A DNA stretch of 64,000 nucleotides from Gemmobacter caeruleus (GTDB lineage: Bacteria; Pseudomonadota; Alphaproteobacteria; Rhodobacterales; Rhodobacteraceae). Below, piece by piece: positions 52,537 through 60,693 of the stretch. A program made the translations under genes and the position numbers. The notes under the pieces are model-generated. The model had not been told where the DNA came from and ran no database searches. It saw only the letters and a list, made by a program, of their open reading frames with translations. The stretch is taken from assembly GCF_008271655.1 (NCBI RefSeq), contig NZ_VKKX01000033.1, positions 372,001-436,000 of the forward strand, read 5' to 3'. Position 1 is the stretch's first letter, and every line of letters begins with the position of its first letter.

Positions 52537-52922
52537 GCGCCGCCCCGCAGCGCATCGAGATAGGCGCGCACCCGCAGGAATTGCGGCAGGCCGTCCTCGA
52601 TCATCGTGTCGATCGGCCGGGCGCCGTTGAACAGCGGGCCCTGATTGGGCAGCGCGATCCAGCGGGGCGCGATCTCGTCGCTGAAATAGAGCGCCAGCGC
52701 CTTGTAGATGCCGACCAGTGCCGACAGGCGCAGCAACTGGTCATGGGTCAGGTCGCCGGCAAAGCCGGGCTTGCGCGCGCGTTTCCAGGTGCTTTCCGAC
52801 ATGTCGGCCAAGGCGGCGGCCTCGGCCAGTGGCAGGTGCCAGGCCTCGGCGATGCGGGCAAAGGCCTTGAGCGCGACCGCAGCGCGGCTGTCAGCGGGGG
52901 ATTGGGGCAGGGCAAGGGTCAT
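52533..52922 (-). CDS. Xre/MbcA/ParS-type antitoxin (DUF2384)
   Basis: A 129-residue protein with an N-terminal helix-turn-helix-like section (ALKAFARIAEAWHLPLAEAAALADMSESTWKRAR) and the C-terminal DUF2384 antitoxin part (DQLLRLSALVGIYKALALYFSDE; NGARPIDTMIEDGLPQFLRVRAYLDALRGG) that wraps the toxin's active site. AGGAGG lies 8 bases before the ATG. Upstream is an exact inverted repeat suited to autoregulation. The pair forms a type II toxin-antitoxin module. Confidence 0.9.
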   Translation of the reverse strand: MTLALPQSPADSRAAVALKAFARIAEAWHLPLAEAAALADMSESTWKRARKPGFAGDLTHDQLLRLSALVGIYKALALYFSDEIAPRWIALPNQGPLFNGARPIDTMIEDGLPQFLRVRAYLDALRGGA

Positions 52923-52952
52923 GGATCATGCCTCCTGCCCTGCAATATGGAT

Positions 52953-52980
52953 CATATGGCCAGAAATACAAGGCCATATG
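52953..52980. promoter_or_regulatory. Inverted repeat, candidate operator of the toxin-antitoxin operon
   Basis: CATATGGCC (52953-52961) and GGCCATATG (52972-52980) are perfect 9-bp inverted arms 10 bases apart, 31 bases upstream of the antitoxin ATG on the minus strand. Each arm contains the palindrome CATATG. Position and symmetry fit the binding site of the Xre-type antitoxin complex. Confidence 0.6.
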
Positions 52981-52983
52981 GCA

Positions 52984-55650
52984 TCAGATAAAGCTGAAAT
53001 CAGCGGCAGTGATCAGGGTATGGGCCAAATTCTCGATGATGATGACATTGGTGCCAAAGCTGACGCGCACATGGGCGCCCATATCCGCCACCGTGACGCC
53101 GGCGAAAGAGGTCGCGCCGCTGTCGATCACGATCCGGTCGAGACCATCTTCCCAACCGCGGATTGTGTCGGTGCCGTCGCCTGCGTTGAACAGGAACCGG
53201 TCCGTGCCGGCGCCGCCCAGCATCAGGTCATTCTGGGTGCCGCCATTCAGCGTGTCATTGTCGGCGCCGCCAAACAGGCTGTCATTGCCGGCCCGACCGT
53301 TCAGGATGTCATTGCCGCCGCGCGCATCGAGATAATTGCTGGCGCCATTGCCGCTGATGGTATCGGCCAGTTCGCCCGAGATCACCTGTTCCATGTTGCG
53401 GATGATGTCGGTGCCCTGGCCGGTGACCTGCGCCCCGGTGACTGACAGATCGACCCTGATCGCCGCCGTGCCATACATGTTCAGCACGTCGAAATCGGCG
53501 CCGCCGTCGATCAGGTCATTGCCGTTGCCGCCCAGCATCATGTCATTGCCGGCACCGCCATAAAGGCTGTCATTGCCGTCAAGGCCGTTCAGCGTGTCAT
53601 TGCCGCCGCGCGCATCGAACAGGTTGGCGGCGGTATTGCCGGTCAGCCGGTCGTTCATGTCGCCGGAGATCACCCGCTCCACATTGCGGATGATGTCGGT
53701 GCCCTGGCCGGTGACCTGCGCGCCGGTCACGCCGAGGTTCACCGAGATCGCCAGCGGCACGAACATGATCAGCGTATCGGTATCGGCGCCGCCGTCGATC
53801 AGGTCATCGCCATCGCCGCCGACCAGGATGTCATCGCCGACCCCGCCATACAGGCTGTCATTGCCCTGCCTGCCGTCCAGCGTGTCATTGCCGGCGCGGG
53901 CGTCCAGCAGGTTGCCGGCCGCATTCCCCCACAGCTTGTCGTTGAAGTTGCCCGTGATGGCATTTTCCACGTTCAGGATGGTGTCGGTGCCCTGCCCGGT
54001 ATTCTGCGCCGTCGCCAGGCCAAGATTGACCGAAACCGAGGCGTTCTCCCACAGGATCAGCAGGTCGGTATCGGCGCCGCCGTCGATGAGGTCATCGCCA
54101 TAGCCGCCGATCAGCGTGTCGTTCCCCCCGCCGCCCAGAAGGCTGTCATTGCCGTCCTGGCCGTTCAGGTTGTTGGCGCCGGCCGATCCGGTGATGCTGT
54201 CGTTGAACTTGGTGCCCAGCACGTTCTCGATGTTGAACAGCTCGTGCAGGAACATCGGCACAGAGATGCCGCCGCCGAGATCCTGCCAGGCACCGGCCGA
54301 GTTGCCGGCAAGGTTGATATGCACCACCCCGCCGACGATGCTGGCGGCATTGGCCAGTTCGGACAGCACGTTGCGGTAATCGGCGGTATCGGTGTCGGCG
54401 CCGCCATCCAGCCGGTCAAAGCCGCGCCCGGCGACCAGCGTGTCATTGCCGTCGCCGCCATAGAGCGAATCGTCGCCGTCATAGCCGGTCACGCCATCGG
54501 TGCCGCCTTGCAGATAGTCGGCGCCGCCCCAGCCCACCAGCGTGTCAGAGCCCGCATTGCCATGCAGGCTGTCCATGCCGCTGCCGCCATTCAGCCGGTC
54601 ATCGCCGCTGTTGCCATGGACAAGATTGTTGCCCTCGCCGGCCCAGATCACCTCATTCACAGTCGCGCCATAGATCGTGTCATTGCCGCCGGTGCCGTCG
54701 GTGGTCAGCTGGTCCATCTCGCCCGAGTAATTGTTCCAGTTCTGGAAGGTCACGGTCGCAAGATTGGTGACGACGCCCGCAATCGCGGTGATGCGCAGCG
54801 CGTCGCGGTCGTTCGATCCGCCGATGACCGTTTGCACCGTCGAGACGCCGCCCACCTGATTGGCGTTCAGCACGATCTCGCCCCAGGTGATGCGCACGGC
54901 CTCGATGTTGAAAAAGCTGACATTGCCGTAATCATGGCGCGGTTGCAGGCCCAGGCCGCTGGCAAAGGTGCCGGTCAGCGCCCAGGTGTCGAAATCGGCG
55001 CCGCCATCCAGGTAATCGGGGCCTTCATAGCCGACGAAGGTATCATTGCCCGCGCCACCATAGAGATCGTCGCCCGCCGCGCCCCCGATCAGCGAATCGT
55101 TGCCCGCCCCGCCATAGAGCCCGTCCGAGCCGCCATAGCCATACATCGTGTCATTGCCGTTATAGCCGAACAGCACCTCGGTTCCGGCATTGCCCTGAAT
55201 GAGGTCATTGCCGGACAGCAGCGCATCGACAAAGGGCGTCTCGCCGGGGAGAAAGCTGTTGGCAAAGCTGTTGATCGCTTCGTTGTTGAAGGTCGTCTTG
55301 TTGGAATTCACCGCGAAGGAAATCCCGTCGAGCGAGTTGTAGATCTTGCCGGTCACGTCGATCACGTCGATCCGGTTGATGATGCTGCCGGCCATGACAT
55401 AGGGCTTCAGCACACCGAAGGAATTATACAGGTTCTGGATGTTGAAATGGCCGTAGAGCCGGAAAAACAGCTGCGGAAAGCCGGAAACGCCGGACATCTG
55501 GATCGTCAGATAATCCATGTTGTAGGCCGCGCCATTCCAGGCGCCCTGCACCAGTTCCACGATACTGGCATAGGTCCAGTTGCCCATGGCCGATTGATCG
55601 AAATAGGTGGTCCCGTCAGGGCTGCGATTGACAACGGTGAAACTGGACAT
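52984..55650 (-). CDS. RTX (hemolysin-type calcium-binding) repeat protein, predicted type I secreted
   Basis: An 888-residue protein. The first ~140 residues are a non-repeat head. From about residue 150 on, GGxGxDxLxGG-type nonapeptides (e.g. GYGGSDGLYGGAGNDSLIGG) bind calcium and form beta-rolls, in several clusters separated by beta-rich spacers such as ISVNLGVTGAQVTGQGTDII. The C-terminal ~55 residues (FAGVTVADMGAHVRVSFG, ending FSFI) look like a type I secretion signal. There is no N-terminal signal peptide, as expected. No ABC-type secretion genes are in this window. GGAGG precedes the ATG at 5 bases. Likely extracellular; function unknown. Confidence 0.9.
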   Translation of the reverse strand: MSSFTVVNRSPDGTTYFDQSAMGNWTYASIVELVQGAWNGAAYNMDYLTIQMSGVSGFPQLFFRLYGHFNIQNLYNSFGVLKPYVMAGSIINRIDVIDVTGKIYNSLDGISFAVNSNKTTFNNEAINSFANSFLPGETPFVDALLSGNDLIQGNAGTEVLFGYNGNDTMYGYGGSDGLYGGAGNDSLIGGAAGDDLYGGAGNDTFVGYEGPDYLDGGADFDTWALTGTFASGLGLQPRHDYGNVSFFNIEAVRITWGEIVLNANQVGGVSTVQTVIGGSNDRDALRITAIAGVVTNLATVTFQNWNNYSGEMDQLTTDGTGGNDTIYGATVNEVIWAGEGNNLVHGNSGDDRLNGGSGMDSLHGNAGSDTLVGWGGADYLQGGTDGVTGYDGDDSLYGGDGNDTLVAGRGFDRLDGGADTDTADYRNVLSELANAASIVGGVVHINLAGNSAGAWQDLGGGISVPMFLHELFNIENVLGTKFNDSITGSAGANNLNGQDGNDSLLGGGGNDTLIGGYGDDLIDGGADTDLLILWENASVSVNLGLATAQNTGQGTDTILNVENAITGNFNDKLWGNAAGNLLDARAGNDTLDGRQGNDSLYGGVGDDILVGGDGDDLIDGGADTDTLIMFVPLAISVNLGVTGAQVTGQGTDIIRNVERVISGDMNDRLTGNTAANLFDARGGNDTLNGLDGNDSLYGGAGNDMMLGGNGNDLIDGGADFDVLNMYGTAAIRVDLSVTGAQVTGQGTDIIRNMEQVISGELADTISGNGASNYLDARGGNDILNGRAGNDSLFGGADNDTLNGGTQNDLMLGGAGTDRFLFNAGDGTDTIRGWEDGLDRIVIDSGATSFAGVTVADMGAHVRVSFGTNVIIIENLAHTLITAADFSFI
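53330..54190 (-). repeat. Three tandem 288-bp modules inside the RTX gene
   Basis: The block encoding DLIDGGADxD followed by the NLG...TGQGTD...N.E spacer and an RTX cluster recurs with an exact 288-bp (96-residue) period: the GCCGTCGAT landmark occurs at 53503, 53791 and 54079 on the plus strand. Boundaries given are approximate. Nucleotide identity is visibly high, indicating recent duplication or gene conversion. Confidence 0.7.
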
Positions 55651-55741
55651 TTTTGCCTCCGGGCTAATGCCGAAGGCTTAATCCGCGGCGCGGCGGCGCG
55701 CATACTCCACAAATGGTATGGATCGCAAAGAGTTGCGGCGC

Positions 55742-56527
55742 CTATCCGTCCAGCGTGGCCCCGGCGCCGATCTGGTGCGAGATGCGCGCGCAGGTTTCCA
55801 GCAGCAGCGCCCGCGTTTCCTCCAGCGGCACGACCGAAGTGCCGGTCAGGCGGCGGATGAAGGGCACGGTGACGGCCGCCACCACGCGGCCGCGAAAATC
55901 GAAGATCGGCGCCGAAAGGTTCTGCACCCCTTCGATGGTGAAAGAGGGCGCCTCGCAGAAACCGGCGGCGCGCACGGCGGGCAGGTCGCGTCGAAAGGCG
56001 GTCTCGCGCTCGGGATCGGGCGGGGTGATCTCGGCCAGCAGGGCATCCAGCCGGTCCTGTGCCATCCAGGCCGCCAGCACCCGCCCCGAGGCGGTTTCAT
56101 ACAGCGGGATATGCGCGCCCAGCCGCACGCTGGTCAGGTTGTTGTCGGGGCAATCGACCTGGGCGATGACCAGCACCCGGCCGCCGTGCAGGATGCCCAT
56201 ATGCAGCGTCTGGTTCACCCGGTCGGCCAGACGCTGCATCGCCTCGCCCGCAAGCGCGGTCAGGCGGCGTGTCGGCGGGTGGCGATGCGCGATCTCGAAC
56301 AGGCGCGGGGTCAGTTCATAGCGGTCGCCATCGGCGCTGACCTCCACATAGCCGCGTTTGCGCAGCACCATGAGCATGCGAAAGATCTCTGACGTGGTGC
56401 GCCCCAGTTCCTTGGCGATCTCGATCTGGCTCAGGCCCTGCGGGTCGCTGGCCAGCAGTTCCAGGATATCCAGCCCCTTGGACAGGGCAGGGGCACGATA
56501 CTTGTCTTCTTCTTCGGATTCCGACAT
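55742..56527 (-). CDS. IclR-family transcriptional regulator
   Basis: A 261-residue regulator: N-terminal winged helix (LSKGLDILELLASDPQGLSQIEIAKELGRTTSEIFRMLMVLRKRGYV) and a C-terminal GAF-like effector domain (HMGILHGGRVLVIAQVDC; PLYETASGRVLAAW; FTIEGVQNLSAPIFDFRGRVVAAVTV). ATG 56527 (MSESEEEDKYR) follows AGAGGGGCCG; the upstream open frame overlaps the divergent gene and is not used. It faces the leaderless solute-binding-type gene across an AT-rich spacer and is the likely regulator of that gene and of the CoA-transferase. Confidence 0.9.
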   Translation of the reverse strand: MSESEEEDKYRAPALSKGLDILELLASDPQGLSQIEIAKELGRTTSEIFRMLMVLRKRGYVEVSADGDRYELTPRLFEIAHRHPPTRRLTALAGEAMQRLADRVNQTLHMGILHGGRVLVIAQVDCPDNNLTSVRLGAHIPLYETASGRVLAAWMAQDRLDALLAEITPPDPERETAFRRDLPAVRAAGFCEAPSFTIEGVQNLSAPIFDFRGRVVAAVTVPFIRRLTGTSVVPLEETRALLLETCARISHQIGAGATLDG

Positions 56528-56671
56528 CGGCCCCTCTTTGCGCTTTGACGCAATAGACCGGGAAATTGCCTGTTGCGCAATCGTCCCGCAGCGGGATTTC
56601 GTTTGATATATAAAATTACCTTTTACTTGCGAACGCATCGCGCTAGTCTGGCGACAGGGATGGAGGACGGC
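56528..56671. promoter_or_regulatory. Divergent regulatory spacer between IclR and solute-binding-type genes
   Basis: A 144-base spacer, much AT-richer than its surroundings around 56598-56625 (TTTCGTTTGATATATAAAAT). It contains the 8-bp palindrome TTGCGCAA (56573-56580) and CCCGCAGCGGG (56585-56595). TATAAA at 56609-56614 could be a -10. Probable IclR operators lie here, but I cannot fix their borders. Confidence 0.45.
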
Positions 56672-57793
56672 ATGACAGCGATCACGCTGAAAGGCATGAC
56701 ATGGTCGGACCCGCGCGGCTATGACCCGGTGGTGGCGGCGGCGCGGGATTTCGCGGCGCGGCATCCGGGCGTGACGATCGCCTGGGACAAGCGGAGCCTT
56801 CAGGGCTTTGAAACCACGCCGGTGGATGAACTGGCCACGACCTATGACCTGATGGTGATCGACCACCCACATGTCGGCGCCATCGTCGCGGAAGACTGTC
56901 TTCTGCCCTTTGACGCGCCCGAGGTGGCGCGGCTGGCCTCGGAAACCGTGGGCAAAAGTCATGCGAGTTACTACTACGCCGGCCGGCAATGGGCGCTGGC
57001 AATCGACACCGCCGCGCAGGTGCAGGCGATCCGCCCTGACCGGCGGCCCGCCCCGGCGACCCGCTTTGCCGAGGTGCTGGAGGCCGCGCGCGCGGGTCGT
57101 GTGCTGTGGCCGCTGCGCCCGCCGCATGTGTTGATGAGCTTTTTCACCCTGGCCGCCAATCTGGGCACGCCCTGCGCGGTGCTGCCCGGGCCGCTCTTGC
57201 CCGGGGCCGTCGGGGCACAGGTGCTCGCGGCGATGCAGGCGCTGGCCGATGCGGTCGATCCCGCCTGCCACGGAATGGACCCGATTGCCGCGCTTGATGC
57301 GCTGGCCGATAGCGCGCGCCACGATCTGATCCCGCTGACCTATCTTTACGCGACCTATGCGCGTGACGGCTATCGCGCGGCGCCGATCCGGTTTCACGAC
57401 ATCGCGGCGCTTGGGCAGAGCGGGCCGCTCGGCTCGGCCCTGGGGGGGACGGGGATCGCGGTTTCAGCCCGGACCCGGCACCCGGATCTTGCGATGCGCT
57501 TTGCGCTCGAACTGGCGGGGGCCGCGATGCAGCGGGGGCTTTACGCCCAGAATAATGGCCAGCCCGGCAATGCGCTGGCCTGGGGCGATGCGGCGGTGAA
57601 TGCGGCGGTGAACGGCGCCTATCATCAGACCCGCATGACGCATGAGGCCGCCTGGCTGCGCCCGCGCCATGCCGGCTATATGGGCTTTCAGGAGGAGGGC
57701 TCGGCTATCCTGGCCGATGCGCTGCGCGGCAAGACCACGCATGCCGCCGCGCTGATCGCCCTCGATCACCGCTTTCAGGAGAGTTTCGGATGA
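56672..57793 (+). CDS. Solute-binding-protein-like protein without signal peptide
   Basis: A 373-residue protein resembling family 1-type ABC solute-binding proteins: LKGMTWSDPRGYDPVVAAARDFAARHPGVTIAWDKRSLQGF at the start, DLMVIDHPHVGAIVAEDCLLPFD, and HTMLALAMRFALELAG-like helical C-terminal lobe (seen as HPDLAMRFALELAGAAMQRGLY). There is no leader peptide: the protein starts directly with the first beta strand. GGAGG lies 6 bases before ATG 56672; ATG 56660 would add four residues. It overlaps the CoA-transferase by ATGA and no ABC permease is nearby, so it may act in the cytoplasm as a binder or have a new role. Confidence 0.75.
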   Translation: MTAITLKGMTWSDPRGYDPVVAAARDFAARHPGVTIAWDKRSLQGFETTPVDELATTYDLMVIDHPHVGAIVAEDCLLPFDAPEVARLASETVGKSHASYYYAGRQWALAIDTAAQVQAIRPDRRPAPATRFAEVLEAARAGRVLWPLRPPHVLMSFFTLAANLGTPCAVLPGPLLPGAVGAQVLAAMQALADAVDPACHGMDPIAALDALADSARHDLIPLTYLYATYARDGYRAAPIRFHDIAALGQSGPLGSALGGTGIAVSARTRHPDLAMRFALELAGAAMQRGLYAQNNGQPGNALAWGDAAVNAAVNGAYHQTRMTHEAAWLRPRHAGYMGFQEEGSAILADALRGKTTHAAALIALDHRFQESFG

Positions 57794-58920
57794 TGTTGCC
57801 GCTGGAAGGCCTGCGCGTGCTGGATTTCAGCCAGTTCCTTGCCGGGCCCTATGCCGCGCTGAAACTGGCCGATCTGGGCGCCGATGTGGTGAAGGTAGAG
57901 CGTGCGGGCCAGGGTGACCTGTCGCGCTATCTCTATCTGACAGATACAAGGATCGGCGGCGAAAGCACCATTTTCCACGCGATCAATCGCAACAAGCGCT
58001 CGGTAGCCATCGACCTGAAATCCGATAGCGATCGCGCGGCGGTGGCCGAACTGATCCGCGGGGCGGACGTGGTCTTGCAGAATTTCCGTCCCGGCGTGAT
58101 GGAACGCCTGGGCTTCGGCTATGAGGCGGTGAAGGCGCTGAACCCGAAGATCGTCTATGGCTCGGTCACCGGCTATGGCAGCGCGGGGCCCTGGGTCGAT
58201 CTGCCGGGGCAGGATCTGCTGGCGCAAGCGCGGGCGGGGGTGATGTGGCTCAATGGCGGGGCGGAGGACGGGCCGGTTGCCGTGGGCCTGCCGATTGCCG
58301 ATATCCTGGCGGGTGCGGCTCTGGCGCATGGGGTGCTGGCGCTGCTCTTGCGCCGGGAAAGGGCGGGCATCGGCGGACAGGTCGAAACCTCGCTGATCGA
58401 GGTGCTGGCGGATTTGCAATTCGAACTGCTGACCACCTGGTTCAACGATGGGGGGCGGATGCCCAGACGCTCGGCCCAGAACCCGGCACATGCCTATCTC
58501 GCGGCGCCCTACGGGGTCTATCGCACGGCAGATGGTCATGTCGCCATCGCCATGGGCAAGCTGGACCTGCTGGCGCAGATCACCGGGCTGGACGCGGCGA
58601 TCGCCGGCCTCGATGCCTTTGCCGAACGCGACCGCATCAAGGCGGGCCTCGCCGCGCGGCTGGCAACGCGGCCCACGGCGGACTGGATGGCGGCCTTTGT
58701 CGCCGCCGATATCTGGGCCGCCCCGGTGATGGACTGGCAGGAACTGACCAGCTCCGGCATGCTTGATCTGCTGGAGATGGTTCAGGAGGTGCGCCGCGGC
58801 GATGTGGCGCTGCGCACCACGCGCCTGCCGATGCGGATCGACGGCACCCGCCCCGCCTCGCCCCGCGCGGCGCCGGCGCTTGGCGATGCCAATGACCTTC
58901 TGTCGCGCGGCTGGGGCTGA
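57790..58920 (+). CDS. CaiB/BaiF family CoA-transferase
   Basis: A 376-residue class III CoA-transferase. VLDFSQFLAGPYAALKLADLGADVVKVERAG, NRNKRSVAIDLKSD, DVVLQNFRPGVMERLG, and GLPIADILAGAALAHGVLALL with the catalytic aspartate (D171 counting from the first Met) are the family's blocks. The enzymes move CoA between carboxylates. It is coupled to the preceding gene and ends at a facing pair of hairpin elements. Substrate unknown; a second ATG is one codon downstream of the first. Confidence 0.92.
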   Translation: MMLPLEGLRVLDFSQFLAGPYAALKLADLGADVVKVERAGQGDLSRYLYLTDTRIGGESTIFHAINRNKRSVAIDLKSDSDRAAVAELIRGADVVLQNFRPGVMERLGFGYEAVKALNPKIVYGSVTGYGSAGPWVDLPGQDLLAQARAGVMWLNGGAEDGPVAVGLPIADILAGAALAHGVLALLLRRERAGIGGQVETSLIEVLADLQFELLTTWFNDGGRMPRRSAQNPAHAYLAAPYGVYRTADGHVAIAMGKLDLLAQITGLDAAIAGLDAFAERDRIKAGLAARLATRPTADWMAAFVAADIWAAPVMDWQELTSSGMLDLLEMVQEVRRGDVALRTTRLPMRIDGTRPASPRAAPALGDANDLLSRGWG

Positions 58921-58927
58921 GGTCGCA

Positions 58928-59036
58928 GGGGGGCTGTCTGCCCCCCACGGCCCTTCGGGCCTCCCCCCGAGGATATTTGTCAACAGATGAAGGGCAAGGC
59001 GCGCTTCTGCCCCTTCATCTGTTCATAAATATCCTC
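58928..59036. repeat. Facing pair of hairpin-plus-tail elements (copies 3 and 4), bidirectional terminator
   Basis: A G6/C6 hairpin (58928-58933 with 58941-58946) is followed by GAGGATATTTGTCAACAGAT GAAGGGCA-type sequence at 58969-58996. The reverse complement of the same tail, differing at only a few bases, lies at 59008-59036, so the two copies form a 28-29 bp inverted repeat with an 11-base gap. They separate the convergent CoA-transferase and FAH genes and are members of the family also found at 491 and 12962. Confidence 0.7.
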
Positions 59037-59065
59037 AGGGGGTGAATTGAGCCGCAGGCTCAAGA

Positions 59066-59083
59066 GGGGGCGCGAGCGCCCCC
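59066..59083 (-). terminator. Hairpin after the FAH-family gene
   Basis: GGGGGCG (59066-59072) pairs with CGCCCCC (59077-59083) around CGAG; flanking CAAG(A) and CTTG extend the stem imperfectly. It lies just past the stop of the minus-strand operon and belongs to the copy 4 element. Confidence 0.55.
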
Positions 59084-59093
59084 TTGTCTTGCG

Positions 59094-59933
59094 TCAGGCG
59101 TCGCTCTCGCAGACCTGTCTTTGGCTGCCCAGCCCCTCGATCCCGAGTTCCACCACATCGCCGGCCTTGAGATAGCGCGGCGGCTTCATGCCGAGGCCGA
59201 CACCGGGCGGGGTGCCAGTTGAGATGATGTCGCCCGGATGCAGGGTGAAGAATTGCGACAGGTAGGAGATCAGGAAGGGCACCTGATAGACCATGGTGGC
59301 GGTCGAGCCATCCTGCATGGTCTGGCCGTTCACCTTGAGCCACATATGCAGGTCATTGGGGTTCGCCACCTCATCCGGGGTCACCAGCCAGGGGCCGGTG
59401 GGGCCGAAATTGTCGGAGGACTTGCCCTTGGACCACTGGCCGGCGCGTTCGATCTGATAGGCGCGTTCGGACACGTCGTTGATCACGCAATAGCCCGCGA
59501 CGTGATTCAGCGCCTCGGCCTCGGTCACATATTTCGCGGGCTTGCCGATGACGAAGCCCAGCTCCACCTCCCAATCGGTCTTTTCCGAGCCGCGCGGGAT
59601 CAGGATCGGGTCATCCGGCCCGCAGATGGCGGAGGTGTATTTGGCAAAGATCACCGGTTCGGGTGGCACTTCCATGCCGCTTTCGGCGGCGTGGTCGGAA
59701 TAGTTCAGCCCGATGCAGATGAACTTGCCGGTGCCGCCGACGCAGGCGCCGAGGCGCGGGTTGCCTTCGACCAACGGCAGGGTTTCCGGGTCGAGGGTGG
59801 CGAGGCGGCCGAGGTCGGCCAGCACCGCGCCCGCGATGTCGGGCACATGGGCCGAGAGGTCGCGCAGCCGGCCGGCGGCGTCGAGCATCCCGGGTTTCTC
59901 GGCGCCGCGTGCGCCGTAACGGACGAGTTTCAT
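59094..59933 (-). CDS. Fumarylacetoacetate-hydrolase-family enzyme, probable 2,4-diketo-3-deoxy-L-fuconate/rhamnonate hydrolase
   Basis: A 279-residue FAH-superfamily protein. FICIGLNYSDHAAESGMEVPPEPVIFAKYTSAICGPDDPILIPRGSEKTDWEVELGFVIGKPA carries the metal-binding glutamates (seen as shorter motifs FAKYTSAI and DWEVELGFVIG); GYCVINDVSER and PGDIISTGTPPGVGLGMKPP are further family blocks. Enzymes of this branch hydrolyse 2,4-diketo-3-deoxy sugar acids to pyruvate and L-lactate, the last step of non-phosphorylative L-fucose/L-rhamnose oxidation. The neighbouring SDR fits the step before it. Last gene of the operon. Confidence 0.85.
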   Translation of the reverse strand: MKLVRYGARGAEKPGMLDAAGRLRDLSAHVPDIAGAVLADLGRLATLDPETLPLVEGNPRLGACVGGTGKFICIGLNYSDHAAESGMEVPPEPVIFAKYTSAICGPDDPILIPRGSEKTDWEVELGFVIGKPAKYVTEAEALNHVAGYCVINDVSERAYQIERAGQWSKGKSSDNFGPTGPWLVTPDEVANPNDLHMWLKVNGQTMQDGSTATMVYQVPFLISYLSQFFTLHPGDIISTGTPPGVGLGMKPPRYLKAGDVVELGIEGLGSQRQVCESDA

Positions 59934-59954
59934 GGGTCTTCCTTTCCGAAAGGC

Positions 59955-60683
59955 TCAGGTGGTCCAGCCACCGTCGATGACATGTTCGGTGCCGGTGGTG
60001 AAGGCGGATTCGTCGGCGGCCAGATAGCAGACCAGGGCCGCGATTTCATCGGCGCGGCCAAGGCGGCCCATGGCCTGACGGGCGATGAACGCCTTCATGG
60101 CGCCTTCGTAATCGCCCGTAGCGCGCAGGCGTTCATGAAGGCTGGGGCTATCGACCGTGCCGGGGCAGATGGCGTTGCAGCGGATGCCGCGGGTGACGTA
60201 ATCGGCGGCCACGGCGCGTGTGAGGCCGACCACAGCCGCCTTGGAGGCCGAATAGACCGCGCGGTTGATCGGCCCTTTCTTCGGCCCTGCCACCGAGGAC
60301 ATGTTGATGATCGACCCCGCGCCCTTTTCCAGCATCCCCGGCAGCACGGCGCGGATCATGCGGAACTGCGCCTTGGCGTTCAGGTCAAAGGCGAAATCCC
60401 ATTCGGCCTCGGTCGCCTCCAGCACGGTGCCGTTATGGACGACGCCGGCGCAGTTGAACAGAATGTCCACCGGGCCGATCTCGTCCATCAGGGCGGCGAT
60501 GGCGGCGCCATCCAGCACGTTCAGCGCGCGGGTGGTGAGGCCCGGCATGTCGGCCAGCAGCGCGGGGTTTACATCGGTCGCGATGACCTCGGCGCCCTCG
60601 GCCGCCATGCGCAGCGCCGAGGCGCGGCCGATCCCTTGCCCCGCCGCCGTGACCAGCGCGCGTTTACCTTGCAGTCTTTGCAT
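59955..60683 (-). CDS. Short-chain dehydrogenase, probable L-2-keto-3-deoxy-fuconate/rhamnonate 4-dehydrogenase
   Basis: A 242-residue classical SDR. The cofactor motif is TAAGQGIG (Ala in place of the first Gly), FNCAGVVHNGTV follows, and the catalytic Ser-Tyr-Lys lie in INMSSVAG and YSASKAAV. ICPGTVDSPSLHERL and TGTEHVIDGGW complete it. From memory it is strikingly close to the DHRS6/BDH2 type, the branch that includes the Xanthomonas L-2-keto-3-deoxyfuconate 4-dehydrogenase. That enzyme makes the diketo substrate for the adjacent FAH-family hydrolase. Confidence 0.85.
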   Translation of the reverse strand: MQRLQGKRALVTAAGQGIGRASALRMAAEGAEVIATDVNPALLADMPGLTTRALNVLDGAAIAALMDEIGPVDILFNCAGVVHNGTVLEATEAEWDFAFDLNAKAQFRMIRAVLPGMLEKGAGSIINMSSVAGPKKGPINRAVYSASKAAVVGLTRAVAADYVTRGIRCNAICPGTVDSPSLHERLRATGDYEGAMKAFIARQAMGRLGRADEIAALVCYLAADESAFTTGTEHVIDGGWTT

Positions 60684-60693
60684 CTTTCCCTCC

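Noticed and set aside
53200-54600. Regularly repeated short sequences (GTCATTGCCG-type) considered as a CRISPR array
   Set aside because: They are the codons of RTX nonapeptide repeats in a continuous reading frame; no constant repeat/unique spacer pattern.
55701-55720. CATAC/GTATG inverted repeat between the IclR and RTX genes as an operator
   Set aside because: Arms are only 5 bp with a 10-base gap; chance occurrence is likely and no -10/-35 pair supports it.
54244-55860. Plus-strand frame of about 540 codons opposite the RTX gene
   Set aside because: Ala/Val/Ile-rich antisense translation of RTX repeats; no ribosome-binding site or domain.
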